Source: Blastomussa wellsi
Lineage: Eukaryota > Cnidaria > Anthozoa > Scleractinia > Plerogyridae
Assembly (NCBI GenBank): GCA_947652115.1
Contig: OX393574.1
Location: 11,212,336-11,276,335, forward strand
DNA: 64,000 nt
Direction of reading: 5' to 3'
Of the stretch, positions 54,853 through 64,000 are shown one piece after another (within the stretch, counting starts at the first letter, position 1; every line of letters begins with the position of its first letter). The notes under the pieces were generated by a model. The model was not told where the DNA came from. It saw nothing but the letters and a program-made list of their open reading frames with translations, and ran no database searches. A program made the translations under genes and the position numbers.

Positions 54853-57096
54853 ATGGCGGCTGCTTGGATGTTTTTGGGTAGTCGAGTGCAATCTTGTGTT
54901 TTACGAACCTATCTGACGAAACCGTCCGTTAGATTTGGATCAAGATTCGACTACAAGTCAGATTTATGTAAATGGCATCTTTACGGCGGAAGAAACGGGC
55001 TTCTGCGACGACATTTATCATCAACAGGAGTTGATATGTGCGAGTTTTCGAGTGAGTCTTCTGGAAAGCGGGGAAAGCACCTCGATCACGAAGATAAAGA
55101 ACGAAGAATTATGGTGGTGTTACGAAGAGAAAAAGGTGAACTAGTACAACAGCTTCACGAGGAAGACCTGTTAGCTTATTTTTCTGCATTTGGAGAAATT
55201 GAGGACGTGACGTGGGTGCGATCCAAGGAGACAGATCTAGATACCGGCAAAGGGTATGGATTCGTTTCCTTCACTAACGCAGCTTCTCTTAAGATAGCTG
55301 TAGCCTCAAAAAGTCATAAATTAAGTGGTAGGAACGTTTATGTGTTTCCAGCATCTGCAAGAACAGCATCTGATTGGACTGTACCTGCACGGACAGCACC
55401 CATGCAGGCAAATCCAGGACAGTCACAGTCTGTGGGGAGAACGTCTAGAGTGGTATCTCGGCAGATGCCATCTAAACGGTCGGTATCTGCTCAGGCAGTT
55501 TCTGCATGGATAGCATCTGCCGAGACGGCATTTGCAAAAGAGGTATCTGTATTGGAAGCACCCCAACAGACCACATCGGTGAAGGACAGGCCTGCACTGC
55601 TACTGACTGTTCAAGCGGCATCCACACGGGCAGCATCTGGGCAGACCCAGGGAGACCCATTACGGACAGGATCTGGCCGAAGAAAAACCCCCGAAGATGA
55701 GAAAAGGAAGATTTTAGTGACACGCCGTAAAGGTTGTGGAGGGAAAATGACATTGAAAATTGTACATGACTATTTCTCAGCATTTGGGAAAATAGAAAAT
55801 GTTTACGAAACAAAAGATCTCATGTACATTACATTTGAAAATACTAAAAGTGTTGAACGCGTAATGCAGGTGCCGCACCACACAATTAACGATGTTATGG
55901 TACTGGTAGCCTTAGCATATTCCGATAAACAAAGAAAGCAGCTTCGGTTAGAGAAAGCGATGGATGCAGAGAAGAACAAGCAGAACCCAAGAGGTATGAA
56001 AATTGCAGAAAAAGAAGGAAGAAAGATTGTGTTTATGACTCCCAGAAAGTTTAAAGATTCTGTCAATAAGAAAAGCTTGGAGGACTATTTTTCTTCTTAT
56101 GGAGAAATGGAGGAGGTATTTCTTATGGAGTCCGAAGGTTATGGTTTTCTTACATTTAAGGATGCTCATGTGGCAGAACAAGTTTTGGAGGGTGGAGACC
56201 ACAAGGTGGATGGTACAGATATTTATGTCAAAATGTCACTGGCTAGTCGCAACAATCGTCAGATTAGTCCAGATGATCTAGACAAAATATGCGTACATGT
56301 ATCTAATATTTCTGGAGAAACATCAGAACAGGACATTTGGAAACATTTTTCAAAATTCGGGAAATTAGCAGAGATTGTATTTCCCGACAAACAGAATTCT
56401 GATAAGAGGACAGATTCATGCATAGTTGTCTATGAATGTATTTACGGTGGAATGGGATCTTTAGTGGATGTACATGTATTTCATCAGATTTCTTCTCAAA
56501 GAGAAGCTCTTGATGTGAAAGTTGTAGAAGATAAATTTCCAGCTGTGGCTAACGCTCCAAAACTTCATGTGAGTAATATCCCAGAAGTTGTGACATTGGA
56601 AATGTTACGAGCCTACTTTGAAGTGTTTGGATCTATCCACTACCTGGGCTTTACAAATTATTACTCTGAAAAGGTAGTGTCAACCTTAACTGGAGTTTCT
56701 GTAGCATTTGATCAGGAATCAGCACTTGAAAAGGTTTTGAACAAGTCAGTTCATGAAATAAATGGGTGCAAGTTAAAGGTGAAGAGAGCAAACCGCTCCT
56801 TTGCTGGTCGACCGTCGGACTTTTTGAGTCTCAGGGTACTGATCACCAACTTACCCGATAATCTTGATGAATTGGTTGTCAAAAATTATCTTTTAGCACA
56901 GTTGTGCAGAGTCAAATCTGTGAAATTTCTCTCACCAACTGTTTGCATTGTTAGCTTGTGGAATTTGCATGATGTGAACAGATTAGTCAAAATGGCAACT
57001 TCAAAGGGGCACTTCATTGGTGGAGAACCAATCTCAATCCGTCGCCTTCACTGGGTCAAGGAACAAGATGAAGAACGGGAACTGGATGATACTTAA
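54853..57096 (+). CDS. Six-RRM RNA-binding protein, intron-free (family member 2)
   Basis: RNA-binding protein of 747 residues. The ATG at 54853 lies in AACATGGCGGCTGC; the frame is open upstream only through a GTG. The N-terminus (about 1-40) is basic/hydrophobic and presequence-like. RRM1 (about 85-168, IMVVLR ... KGYGFVSF) is followed by a ~105-residue Ala/Ser/Thr/Gln linker built of degenerate SA-x-TA units, not seen in the paralogs. Then RRM2 (ILVTRR), RRM3 (IVFMTP ... GYGFLTF), RRM4 (ICVHVSNI), RRM5 (LHVSNI) and RRM6 (VLITNLP), ending IGGEPISIRRLHW, nearly identical to the end of member 3. It starts 97 bp after the right end of the 4.8-kb transposon, so the transposon sits in its promoter region. 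Confidence 0.85.
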   Translation: MAAAWMFLGSRVQSCVLRTYLTKPSVRFGSRFDYKSDLCKWHLYGGRNGLLRRHLSSTGVDMCEFSSESSGKRGKHLDHEDKERRIMVVLRREKGELVQQLHEEDLLAYFSAFGEIEDVTWVRSKETDLDTGKGYGFVSFTNAASLKIAVASKSHKLSGRNVYVFPASARTASDWTVPARTAPMQANPGQSQSVGRTSRVVSRQMPSKRSVSAQAVSAWIASAETAFAKEVSVLEAPQQTTSVKDRPALLLTVQAASTRAASGQTQGDPLRTGSGRRKTPEDEKRKILVTRRKGCGGKMTLKIVHDYFSAFGKIENVYETKDLMYITFENTKSVERVMQVPHHTINDVMVLVALAYSDKQRKQLRLEKAMDAEKNKQNPRGMKIAEKEGRKIVFMTPRKFKDSVNKKSLEDYFSSYGEMEEVFLMESEGYGFLTFKDAHVAEQVLEGGDHKVDGTDIYVKMSLASRNNRQISPDDLDKICVHVSNISGETSEQDIWKHFSKFGKLAEIVFPDKQNSDKRTDSCIVVYECIYGGMGSLVDVHVFHQISSQREALDVKVVEDKFPAVANAPKLHVSNIPEVVTLEMLRAYFEVFGSIHYLGFTNYYSEKVVSTLTGVSVAFDQESALEKVLNKSVHEINGCKLKVKRANRSFAGRPSDFLSLRVLITNLPDNLDELVVKNYLLAQLCRVKSVKFLSPTVCIVSLWNLHDVNRLVKMATSKGHFIGGEPISIRRLHWVKEQDEERELDDT

Positions 57097-58226
57097 TCTG
57101 CAGAAATGAAGAATGAACAACTTGTATTTTGTCAATAGTTTAATTCACTGTGGTGAGAGATAAAATGGAATCTGAGAAAGTGGGAGTTTGGTCTGATATT
57201 TGCTGGGTGACTTCTCACTCTTCTGGTGCATCTATTGTGCCAAGTCTTTCTTGATTGATCACGTCAAAGTTGCCAGAAGTGGCTGCATTGCATTGACTTT
57301 TTTATTTTTTGTTTTTTTTTTTGTGGGAAGAATACTGCACCAAATTGTTTCCCTCTTGATTTAATCAAGTCAACACTGATTCACTATATGCCTATGATTG
57401 AATAAGACCCATCTTGGGATTGTTGAGGGGAGCAGTAGATACTTCCAATCTATTGGCACACCCTCTTACTCAGTGGCTTTGTTTTCTTTCTGACGAATGG
57501 CTGGGAAATGAATGACCCTGAAACCCGGGGGGGGGGGGGGGGTGGGGGGGAGGTACTCCCTTACCTGGGTTATACAGGTTGTGCTACTGGACAGGGTATG
57601 GTTTCTGACGCCTTAGTTTTGAAAAGGGTATATAATTCAAGCGAGTCTGTGCTAAACAGGATATGGATACTAAGGAGGTGTTCTAGATAGGGTATACACA
57701 CTGTATGGCTTGAAGACTTTAAAGTATATTTGAAATCAGATACGTTTTCCTTTGTCCTAAACTGAGTGTGTTTGATGTTATTTTTGCTAATTTGTCCTAA
57801 ACAGGGTCAGGGTTTCAGACCTCCAGCGGCACCCCTATACACAAACATGAGTCAATTGCCCCCCTCCCCTGAAAGGAGCCAATTTGAAGTTCAAGAATGC
57901 TGCACTTCCGGTTAAACTGCACATACTTAGCTTTCAAAAGCTAGTCCAACGAATTCCAAGGTATTTTACTTTCGGCCATTTATTTTGTCTTCAAAACCAA
58001 TCAACATCGATCCTGAAACAGAATTTTTGAGGATTGCTTTTTTCGTCAAGCCTGCATGTACACAGTAAGGAGCGAAGATTCGAGGTATGAGATTGGCTAT
58101 TGGCAGTGTTGACGTCACAATGAGCACGAGGATGGTATGAAGGTCAGCTAAATAAATTAACTCCATCCCCAACCATTGCACTGCAAAACCGGTGCTGATC
58201 ATCACTCTCTTTCTTTTTAAGTGTTA
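57097..58226. repeat. Intergenic with G-tract repeat
   Basis: From about 57518 a long G run (CCCGGGGG..., 57527-57550) opens a repeat with CCTAAACAGGGT/GGACAGGGTATGG-type words that ends in a C-rich stretch near 57860. No gene seen. 3' UTR sequence of the preceding RRM gene is expected up to about 57.3 kb. Confidence 0.5.
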
Positions 58227-58440
58227 CAGCGCAACGTGCCTAAGTGTGGGCACCCAAGAGAGCGCAAATTTGTTTGAGTTGTCCCGCCTCCTTGTTGAAA
58301 GCACGACAGGTTTCGTGACAACAGCTTTGAACATTGCAAGGAGGCGGGACAGCTCAAACAAATTCGCACTCTCTGATTGGCTAATTATAACTTGTCAAAA
58401 AAGTTTGTTGGGTGGCCACACTTAGGCGCGTCGAGCTGCA
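58227..58440. mobile_element. Foldback element upstream of RRM gene 3
   Basis: Arms GCCTAAGTGTGGGCACCC and GGGTGGCCACACTTAGGC with an inner pair GAGTTGTCCCGCCTCCTTG / CAAGGAGGCGGGACAGCTC. It lies about 215 bp before the start codon at 58656. Confidence 0.8.
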
Positions 58441-58655
58441 ATAATCGTGTGGCACATGGGAAAAATCCTCCAACAAAACAAACAACTCCTTGATTCAACT
58501 TTATTTTTAGGCCTAGCCCATTTTAAAACTGTGTCTGAAATTTTATCACACATTGCCCCGACCAAGAGCCTGGGTTCCAGATTGACACTGATCAAACTGA
58601 TCGAGGGCTCTGAATGTGAGTCTATCCTTCCCGTGATCCAAATGGGGAAATCAAT

Positions 58656-60230
58656 ATGGCGGCTGCAATGGTGTGGAGAAAGAAGTTGCAAAGCTCATTT
58701 TTCAGTATTTTGTTGCAAAAACATGGCCTATCTTATGCTACCAATTTAAGTTCCAGATGCCTGTGTTACGCTTCTAGAAATCTTTCTCCCGAAGACCAAG
58801 GCAGGAAAATCATGGTGACCGGACTTCAGCTGGAAGACAAGCACGAAACAGACAGAGAGGGTTTAGAACATTACTTTAAATCTTACGGGCCGGTAGAAAG
58901 AGCTAAAATCGTTCGAGACCAGCTAACCGGAAGATCTAAAGGTTATGGGTTCGTCACGTTTAGGAATTCAAAAGCCGTTGAGAAAGTCTTATCGGCTGCA
59001 AATCACTTTATCGATGGGAAGGGTGTCAGGGTGTCGTTAGCCGTGAAAACTGTTTCAAAATCCGGTGGATTTCCAGGTAGAAAAGATGTTTACTCAGAAG
59101 ATGTGGAAGACAGGAAGATTTTTGTATCTGCGTTAAAGAACGGAGTCCATGGAACAACTGAAAATGACTTGAAAGCATATTTTTCTGGTTATGGAGAAGT
59201 GGAAGAGACGAAAATAATTTCTCCTAAAAGCTATGGTTTTGTTACATTTAAGGATCCAGAAAGTGTTGAAGTGGTGTTGGCAAAGCCTTTGCATTCGATC
59301 GTTGGGTGGAACATTAATGTGGAACGGCCATTCCGTGGAAAAGATAAAGGTGAGATTGCAAGGAAAGGTAAACGGACAGTTAATGTGTACAATGTTGCAT
59401 CTAACATTTCTAACGATAAATTAATCAATCACTTTTCAAGCTTTGGAGAGGTAGAAAAAGTTTTAGGCCGAGATCCAGATAGCAGTCCTAGTGCTCAATG
59501 TATGGTAGTGTTTAAAACGGAAATTGCTGCAAAATTGGCCTTAAAGCAACCGCTGCAAGAAATCACCACTGGAGGAAAGCTGTACGTGAAGCCAATGTCA
59601 GGGAGCAAAACTTCAAATACTATTCTGTTACACAAGACACCTGAAGACATCACACTTGAAATCCTACAACATTATTTTGAACAGTTTGGTGAGATTGTTC
59701 GTATGGACTTGACAAGCGATCATCACCGGCCTACTCATGCAAATATTCATGGGGCATTGTACAGGACTCGTCCAGGCTTGCCGACTATAGAATTCCAAGA
59801 TGAACACACTGTGGAGAAAATTTTGCAACATGTGCATGTTATTTGTGGCGCGGAGTTGGAAATCAGAAAAGTGGACGTAAGGGCTCTTAACAGTGGTGCT
59901 TATGGCCAGGAAAGTGATCGAAGCATGATGGTGTTAATTGACCATTTGCCTCGTAATGTGAGCAAAAGAACCATTGTGGATTATTTTGTTAGCCAGTCTG
60001 TAATGGTCCAGTCTGTGGAGTTCAAAATGGAGCGATCAGAGACCAAGTCTTGTGTTGTTGGGTTTTGGAACTTAGATGATGTTGATCGAGTCATCAATAG
60101 TCAAGCAGTAGCAGAGAATGGTGCTATTATTGGTGGGGAAACAGTGACTATTCGTCGACTTCATTGGGAAAGTACACAGGAAGTAGCAGAACATGAAACA
60201 ATTGTAGAAAACTTTTCTGTCAATGAATGA
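58656..60230 (+). CDS. Five-RRM RNA-binding protein, intron-free (family member 3)
   Basis: RNA-binding protein of 524 residues. The ATG at 58656 lies in AATATGGCGGCTGC. The N-terminus (about 1-45) is basic with spaced Arg/Lys, Ser and Cys residues and no acidic residue, suggesting mitochondrial import. RRM1 is canonical (KIMVTGL, about 50-130; RNP1 KGYGFVTF), RRM2 too (KIFVSAL; RNP1 KSYGFVTF). RRM3 (VNVYNV), RRM4 (ILLHKTP) and RRM5 (MVLIDHLP) are degenerate. The end IGGETVTIRRLHW matches member 2 closely, so 2 and 3 are nearest relatives and probably arose by tandem duplication. The role is unknown. Confidence 0.85.
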   Translation: MAAAMVWRKKLQSSFFSILLQKHGLSYATNLSSRCLCYASRNLSPEDQGRKIMVTGLQLEDKHETDREGLEHYFKSYGPVERAKIVRDQLTGRSKGYGFVTFRNSKAVEKVLSAANHFIDGKGVRVSLAVKTVSKSGGFPGRKDVYSEDVEDRKIFVSALKNGVHGTTENDLKAYFSGYGEVEETKIISPKSYGFVTFKDPESVEVVLAKPLHSIVGWNINVERPFRGKDKGEIARKGKRTVNVYNVASNISNDKLINHFSSFGEVEKVLGRDPDSSPSAQCMVVFKTEIAAKLALKQPLQEITTGGKLYVKPMSGSKTSNTILLHKTPEDITLEILQHYFEQFGEIVRMDLTSDHHRPTHANIHGALYRTRPGLPTIEFQDEHTVEKILQHVHVICGAELEIRKVDVRALNSGAYGQESDRSMMVLIDHLPRNVSKRTIVDYFVSQSVMVQSVEFKMERSETKSCVVGFWNLDDVDRVINSQAVAENGAIIGGETVTIRRLHWESTQEVAEHETIVENFSVNE

Positions 60231-62658
60231 GTCTTGCTGATAATTTTGTTCAGGTGCAAGCTACTACAACTCAAGCCACAATGTAATTCCTCGGAACACC
60301 TTTTTCAACAATGGGCCTTAATCACACGGCAGCTATGTTGAGTCCCGAGATTCAAAACTTTTGTTTTGCCATGCGGGAACTCGTTCCCAAACATTTGGCC
60401 AATATGGCTCCCGTGTGATTAAGGCCCATAGAAGAATTTGTTATACAATAACATGTATACTGAAAGATATCCCATAAACTGCTAAAAAAGTGTCATTTGT
60501 AACTGAAAGTAATGCATCAAACACAAGGTACAGTACACTGTATTTTATCACATTTCCAAATGCCGAGAAGAGAATGGAAAATATGACACACAGCGGAGTA
60601 TTTTGGCAAACCCTAACCTCTTGATTGTTTTATAACTTATTACCTTCTCGATCGAAACTAAAACCACAGAGAGGACTAACAAATAAAATCTTAAAACTCT
60701 ATGCTATTTGACATCACATTTCCAAACCACGGTCACAATTCTGATTTCCTTTGTTTAACTTGGCGAATTATGAGTTTGGGAATTTCATTTCAAGAGCTCT
60801 GTTTGTTTTTTGGTTTTAAAATCATTAATGATGATAAGTTACTTTTGCATATTTGAGCAAAATATAATTACGGTATTTTTTTTCAAATCCAACTTTCAGT
60901 ACATAAATAAATAAATCAGACTGCTTCATGCAACTCCTGAATTTATTGTTATAAAACATTGAATGTATAACAATGGGCCTTGCTTGAAAGTTTGGGCTTT
61001 TTATTTTTAAGCTTCAATTGCAGTAGAGGGCACATTACAGTATCCTTAAAATATTTTTTTATTATTACATAATTATTTTTGTGTTTTGTAACCCTGTTCT
61101 GTTCTGTTCTGTGCCTTGTTCTCCCAAAAACGAAAGCTTGAGAAAAAAGACAAAATTATAATGTGTTATGCCATACTCTTTTAGTATATTCTCAGCTCCG
61201 ACTATTGCATTTCTAGCTTTTTGATTGGCTAAAAAACTCTGACTATGAGCCAATAGTCGGAGTTTTACGTCATATGGAAAATAGTGCGCCAAGTTTTTAT
61301 TTTACGCTTTGTAAAATTATGGAAATAAAAATCGGCGGCAAAACCCGGTTTGAGAATTTACTAAAACAATTATTCCATTCGCCCTTGTTGGATATGAAGT
61401 GATTATAACCAACTCGCGCTACGCGCTCGTTGGTTATTTTATCACTTCATATCCAACGCGGGCTCATGGAATAATTGTTATATATTCCATGCATTAGGAG
61501 AGAATACAATCAATGTAATTAATCAGGGCTGTCACTAAGGGACGGGTACCGGGGAATTGCCCCGGCTACTACGAATTTGAGCCCTGCCTACTTTGAAACA
61601 AAACCAAAGCACTGGAAAGTGAAAAATACAACAAACAACAAAATCCCCTGGCCACGTTTTTACTTTCCCCACCTACTTGAAAGATTGACAGCCCTGTGTA
61701 ATTCTCCACATGGTTGGTATTCCACATACTTTAATTAGCTAATAATACCACACCTTAATCCCAAATTGCGTAGCCAAAACGTAACTTTATATGTTAAAAA
61801 GAGGTGAAACTGCCTGTAAAAAGTTAACCTTTTGTCTAAAAAAACATACATTACAGTAAAAAAGTATGCATAAATAAACATCATCAGATATTAAAGAAAG
61901 CTGTCTTAGACATCAACTATCTTGTACATGTATGACAATTTAAAATTGATCCCAACTAACCACATTATACATGTATGAAACACTTAAAAATAAATATATT
62001 TTAAATCCCACCATAGCCAAATGTACAATATACATGTAATATGCCCATTGACCTACGAGCTGCTCAGAAGGTCTACCTCAGAAAGGTGACAGCTTTTGGG
62101 CGGATACATGTACACTAATCTCTGAACACGCTATGGGCAGTTTACAGGCTTCCAAATTGCATCCAGAGTGATGCTGCCTATTATTTGACATCCAAATAAC
62201 CTATCTGTCTTTTGTGAGCTTTTTGGTGATTGTGAACTTGCTTTGGATGGCTAACCAAATTTGTAGCAAAACGACTTCTCTTCTGAAAAAATTGGTCACA
62301 TGATATATTTTAAACATTTTAAACTCTTGGATAATATATCTTTGTTGTTAATGGTTAATTATGGTCAAAGTTCTAGATTTGTGGCTGCTCTTTAAGAGAC
62401 CAGCTCTAGCGCAGCGCTATAGTATGTATGTGCATAATAGAGAAGATTAGTGAATGATCCTTGCAAATATAATTTCAGCCACATTTTATGGATCTGTTTG
62501 TCAAATTTCTTTAGAAAGCTGTCTTGGTGTCTCGGGCTTCCAGAAAAGATCTTAGTCTTGCAGTTCGAATAAATCATTCACCACCTTTTTGCACATGTTT
62601 ATAAGACAGCATAATTTAGCCAGAGGAGTTTATTGTAGGTTAATAGTTGTGTGGCACT
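60231..62658. repeat. Intergenic cluster of inverted-repeat elements
   Basis: Holds foldbacks at 60311-60430 (TGGGCCTTAATCACACGG mirrored), 61365-61480 (GGATATGAAGTGAT mirrored around AACTCGCGCTACGCGCTCG) and 61524-61696 (CAGGGCTGTCA ends), plus a small inverted pair at 61196/61249 (CTCCGACTATTG). From about 61.7 to 62.6 kb it is AT-rich with repeated ACATGTAC/ACATGTATG words. No gene seen. Confidence 0.6.
60535..60790. mobile_element. Diverged partial copy of the 17826-18421 foldback
   Basis: Shares TTATCACATTTCCAAA, CGAAACTAAAAC, ATCACATTTCCAAACCACGG and AATTCTGATTTCCTTTG in the same order as the right half of the element at 17826-18421. The left half is missing. Confidence 0.75.
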
Positions 62659-64000
62659 TAAAACTCTTCGTGCCTGTGCCATGCCGGTTGTTCTGCTTGT
62701 GTCACAGTGTCATCTTCGACAGACTCCACGGCCTCTAATGCTTCCTTAGAATCCAGGTGAACACGCTTCAAGCGGGCTACAAGATCTTGTTCATCTTCTA
62801 ATGCAGGTTTGAAATCACAGCCTCGATAGCCTTTTGAATCAATGCAGAACTGAATAAACCTAAGGTAAAAAGATAATCTTATTAACTATCTTACCGTCTC
62901 ACAGGTTGGGAAGAATAAACTGGGAAACTTTGTTTACTTATTAGAGATAGAGAGGTTTCGAGATCACAGTTTACGGCTGAAGTTCTAACTGGTTGGAGTA
63001 AACACGATGCGTTCACCATCCTTGTTTGGATTTTGGATCCCCATATATATATGTGTTACACTTGACAGTCAGTTGTCGCTTGGCTTTGAGTTTTCACACA
63101 TAGAAGTACATGTACAATGCTAGGCACTCGGGCATTGCGGAGCATTTCAGACGAAGCTTTGTTACGAATGCCTGCTAGATGGTGTCAATTCTTTTGTCTT
63201 GGAATAGGCCCCAAAGATGGCATAGGTTCATCCAACTGTGCCGAGCCTGCTTTGTGAAAAGGAGACTGACAGTGATGACAATGAAGATGATGATGGTGGT
63301 GGTGAATTAATGATTGACAATAATGATGCCAATGACAACAATGATAATGACAATGGTGATGTTGATGTTAATGATGATGGTGATGATGATGATGACAAAA
63401 TGCAAATGTAATCAGCATTCAGAGCTAGGGTATTGAAATCCATTCAGTGTCAGATTGTTGTTTCTAGGAGATTACCTGTTCCAGTGTCTGTCCTTGCTAA
63501 GAACATGAGGATTTCCAACCACTATCAGCAAAGCTTGTGCTCTTGTGATTGCAACATTAAACCGCTAAAAATGGAAAGAAAATACTTTGTTTGCAAAACA
63601 ACGAACTACAAAAGGGGATGTGAGAGCTCTGACTATTAATTTATTTTTATTGCTTTACGGAATCGACAAACCTTTGGATTTTTAAGGAAGCCCAGTTTGA
63701 ACTGTGCATCAAACTGTAGATACTCTTGGCTGCTCCTCACAGTAGAAATGATTATCACTCGTCTTTCCTGTCCTTGGAATTCTTCAACAGAACCAACCTT
63801 CACATCTGCAATATTTGCCTTGTCAAGAAGAGTCCTTATCTTCTGAACCTAAAATCAGACACCATATGATGTAATTTAGCAAAGATAACAGAAAGAGAGG
63901 AGCCTTTCTCCGTCCAGGTGAATAAATGAATAACTAACAAGATAGAGCAACTTTCAATTGAGTGTCATAAAACCAAAACCAAAGTAATTACTTTGCCCAT
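62659..64000 (-). CDS. MOV10: MOV10-like SF1 RNA helicase, C-terminal exons (5' part beyond the window)
   Basis: UPF1-like superfamily 1 helicase; MOV10/MOV10L1 proteins act in RNA silencing, mRNA decay and retroelement control, and MOV10L1 in the piRNA pathway (family knowledge). Three exons with GT/AG borders and matching phases: 63672-63848 (59 codons), 63476-63564, 62659-62859 (TAA). Helicase motif V is in the first ([20 protein letters not shown], then GFLKNPK) and motif VI in the second ([19 protein letters not shown]). The last exon gives an acidic tail ending HRHEEF. MOV10 cannot be separated from MOV10L1 with the N-terminus missing. The intron at 62860-63475 carries a GATGATGGTG-type microsatellite. 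Confidence 0.9.
63255..63405. repeat. GATGAT/GACAAT trinucleotide-type microsatellite
   Basis: Degenerate runs of GATGATGGTGGTGAT and AATGATAATGAC in the MOV10-like intron. They create a Ser-rich frame on the - strand that is not a gene. Confidence 0.8.

Noticed and set aside
63228..63443. Ser-rich 71-codon - frame
   Set aside because: Product of the GATGAT-type microsatellite in the helicase intron.

Overview
The window looks like nuclear DNA of an anthozoan cnidarian, most likely a stony coral. Genes have introns with GT/AG borders, intergenic DNA is AT-rich and crowded with palindromic foldback elements, tRNA-derived SINEs and G/C homopolymer tracts, and the recognisable genes are animal genes (RNF123-like ubiquitin ligase, Golgi sulfotransferase, class A GPCR, MOV10-like helicase). 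The organism call is an inference; no organelle or rRNA marker is present.

Layout. 1-16.7 kb: the 3' part of an RNF123/KPC1 ortholog on the + strand, rebuilt here from nine exons ending in the RING finger. Its 9.5-kb intron (2097-11552) hosts a 5'-truncated LINE and a 5.77-kb DNA transposon with inverted ends and two convergent genes: a THAP + DDE transposase and a 924-residue SWIM-YqaJ-PHD-PHD-Ulp1-type protein. 16.7-31 kb: foldback elements, a two-exon Golgi sulfotransferase (- strand) whose stop codon lies inside a foldback element, a single-exon GPCR (+), and three related - strand units, each with a hairpin like the replication-dependent histone mRNA 3' end. 31-46.4 kb: an intron-free multi-RRM gene (-) and a multi-exon gene of unknown function (+). 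46.4-49.9 kb: no gene seen, one SINE and one inverted-repeat element. 49.9-54.8 kb: a second DNA transposon, 4.82 kb, flanked by TAA and encoding a Cys/His-rich protein with an XPG/FEN-like nuclease motif set. 54.8-60.2 kb: two further intron-free multi-RRM genes (+). 60.2-64 kb: repeats and the last three exons of a MOV10-like RNA helicase (-) running off the window.

How it fits together. Three intron-free RRM paralogs (34.1, 54.9 and 58.7 kb), each with an Arg-rich N-terminus suggesting mitochondrial import, form a local family cluster that transposon 2 has invaded. A YY1-like motif (A-A-x-ATGGCGG) sits at or just before the start codons of all three RRM genes, the transposon 2 gene and both transposon 1 genes. 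The two best candidates for poorly described systems are transposon 1's SWIM-YqaJ-PHD-Ulp1 partner protein and transposon 2, whose only visible protein carries a FEN-like nuclease signature rather than an obvious DDE core.
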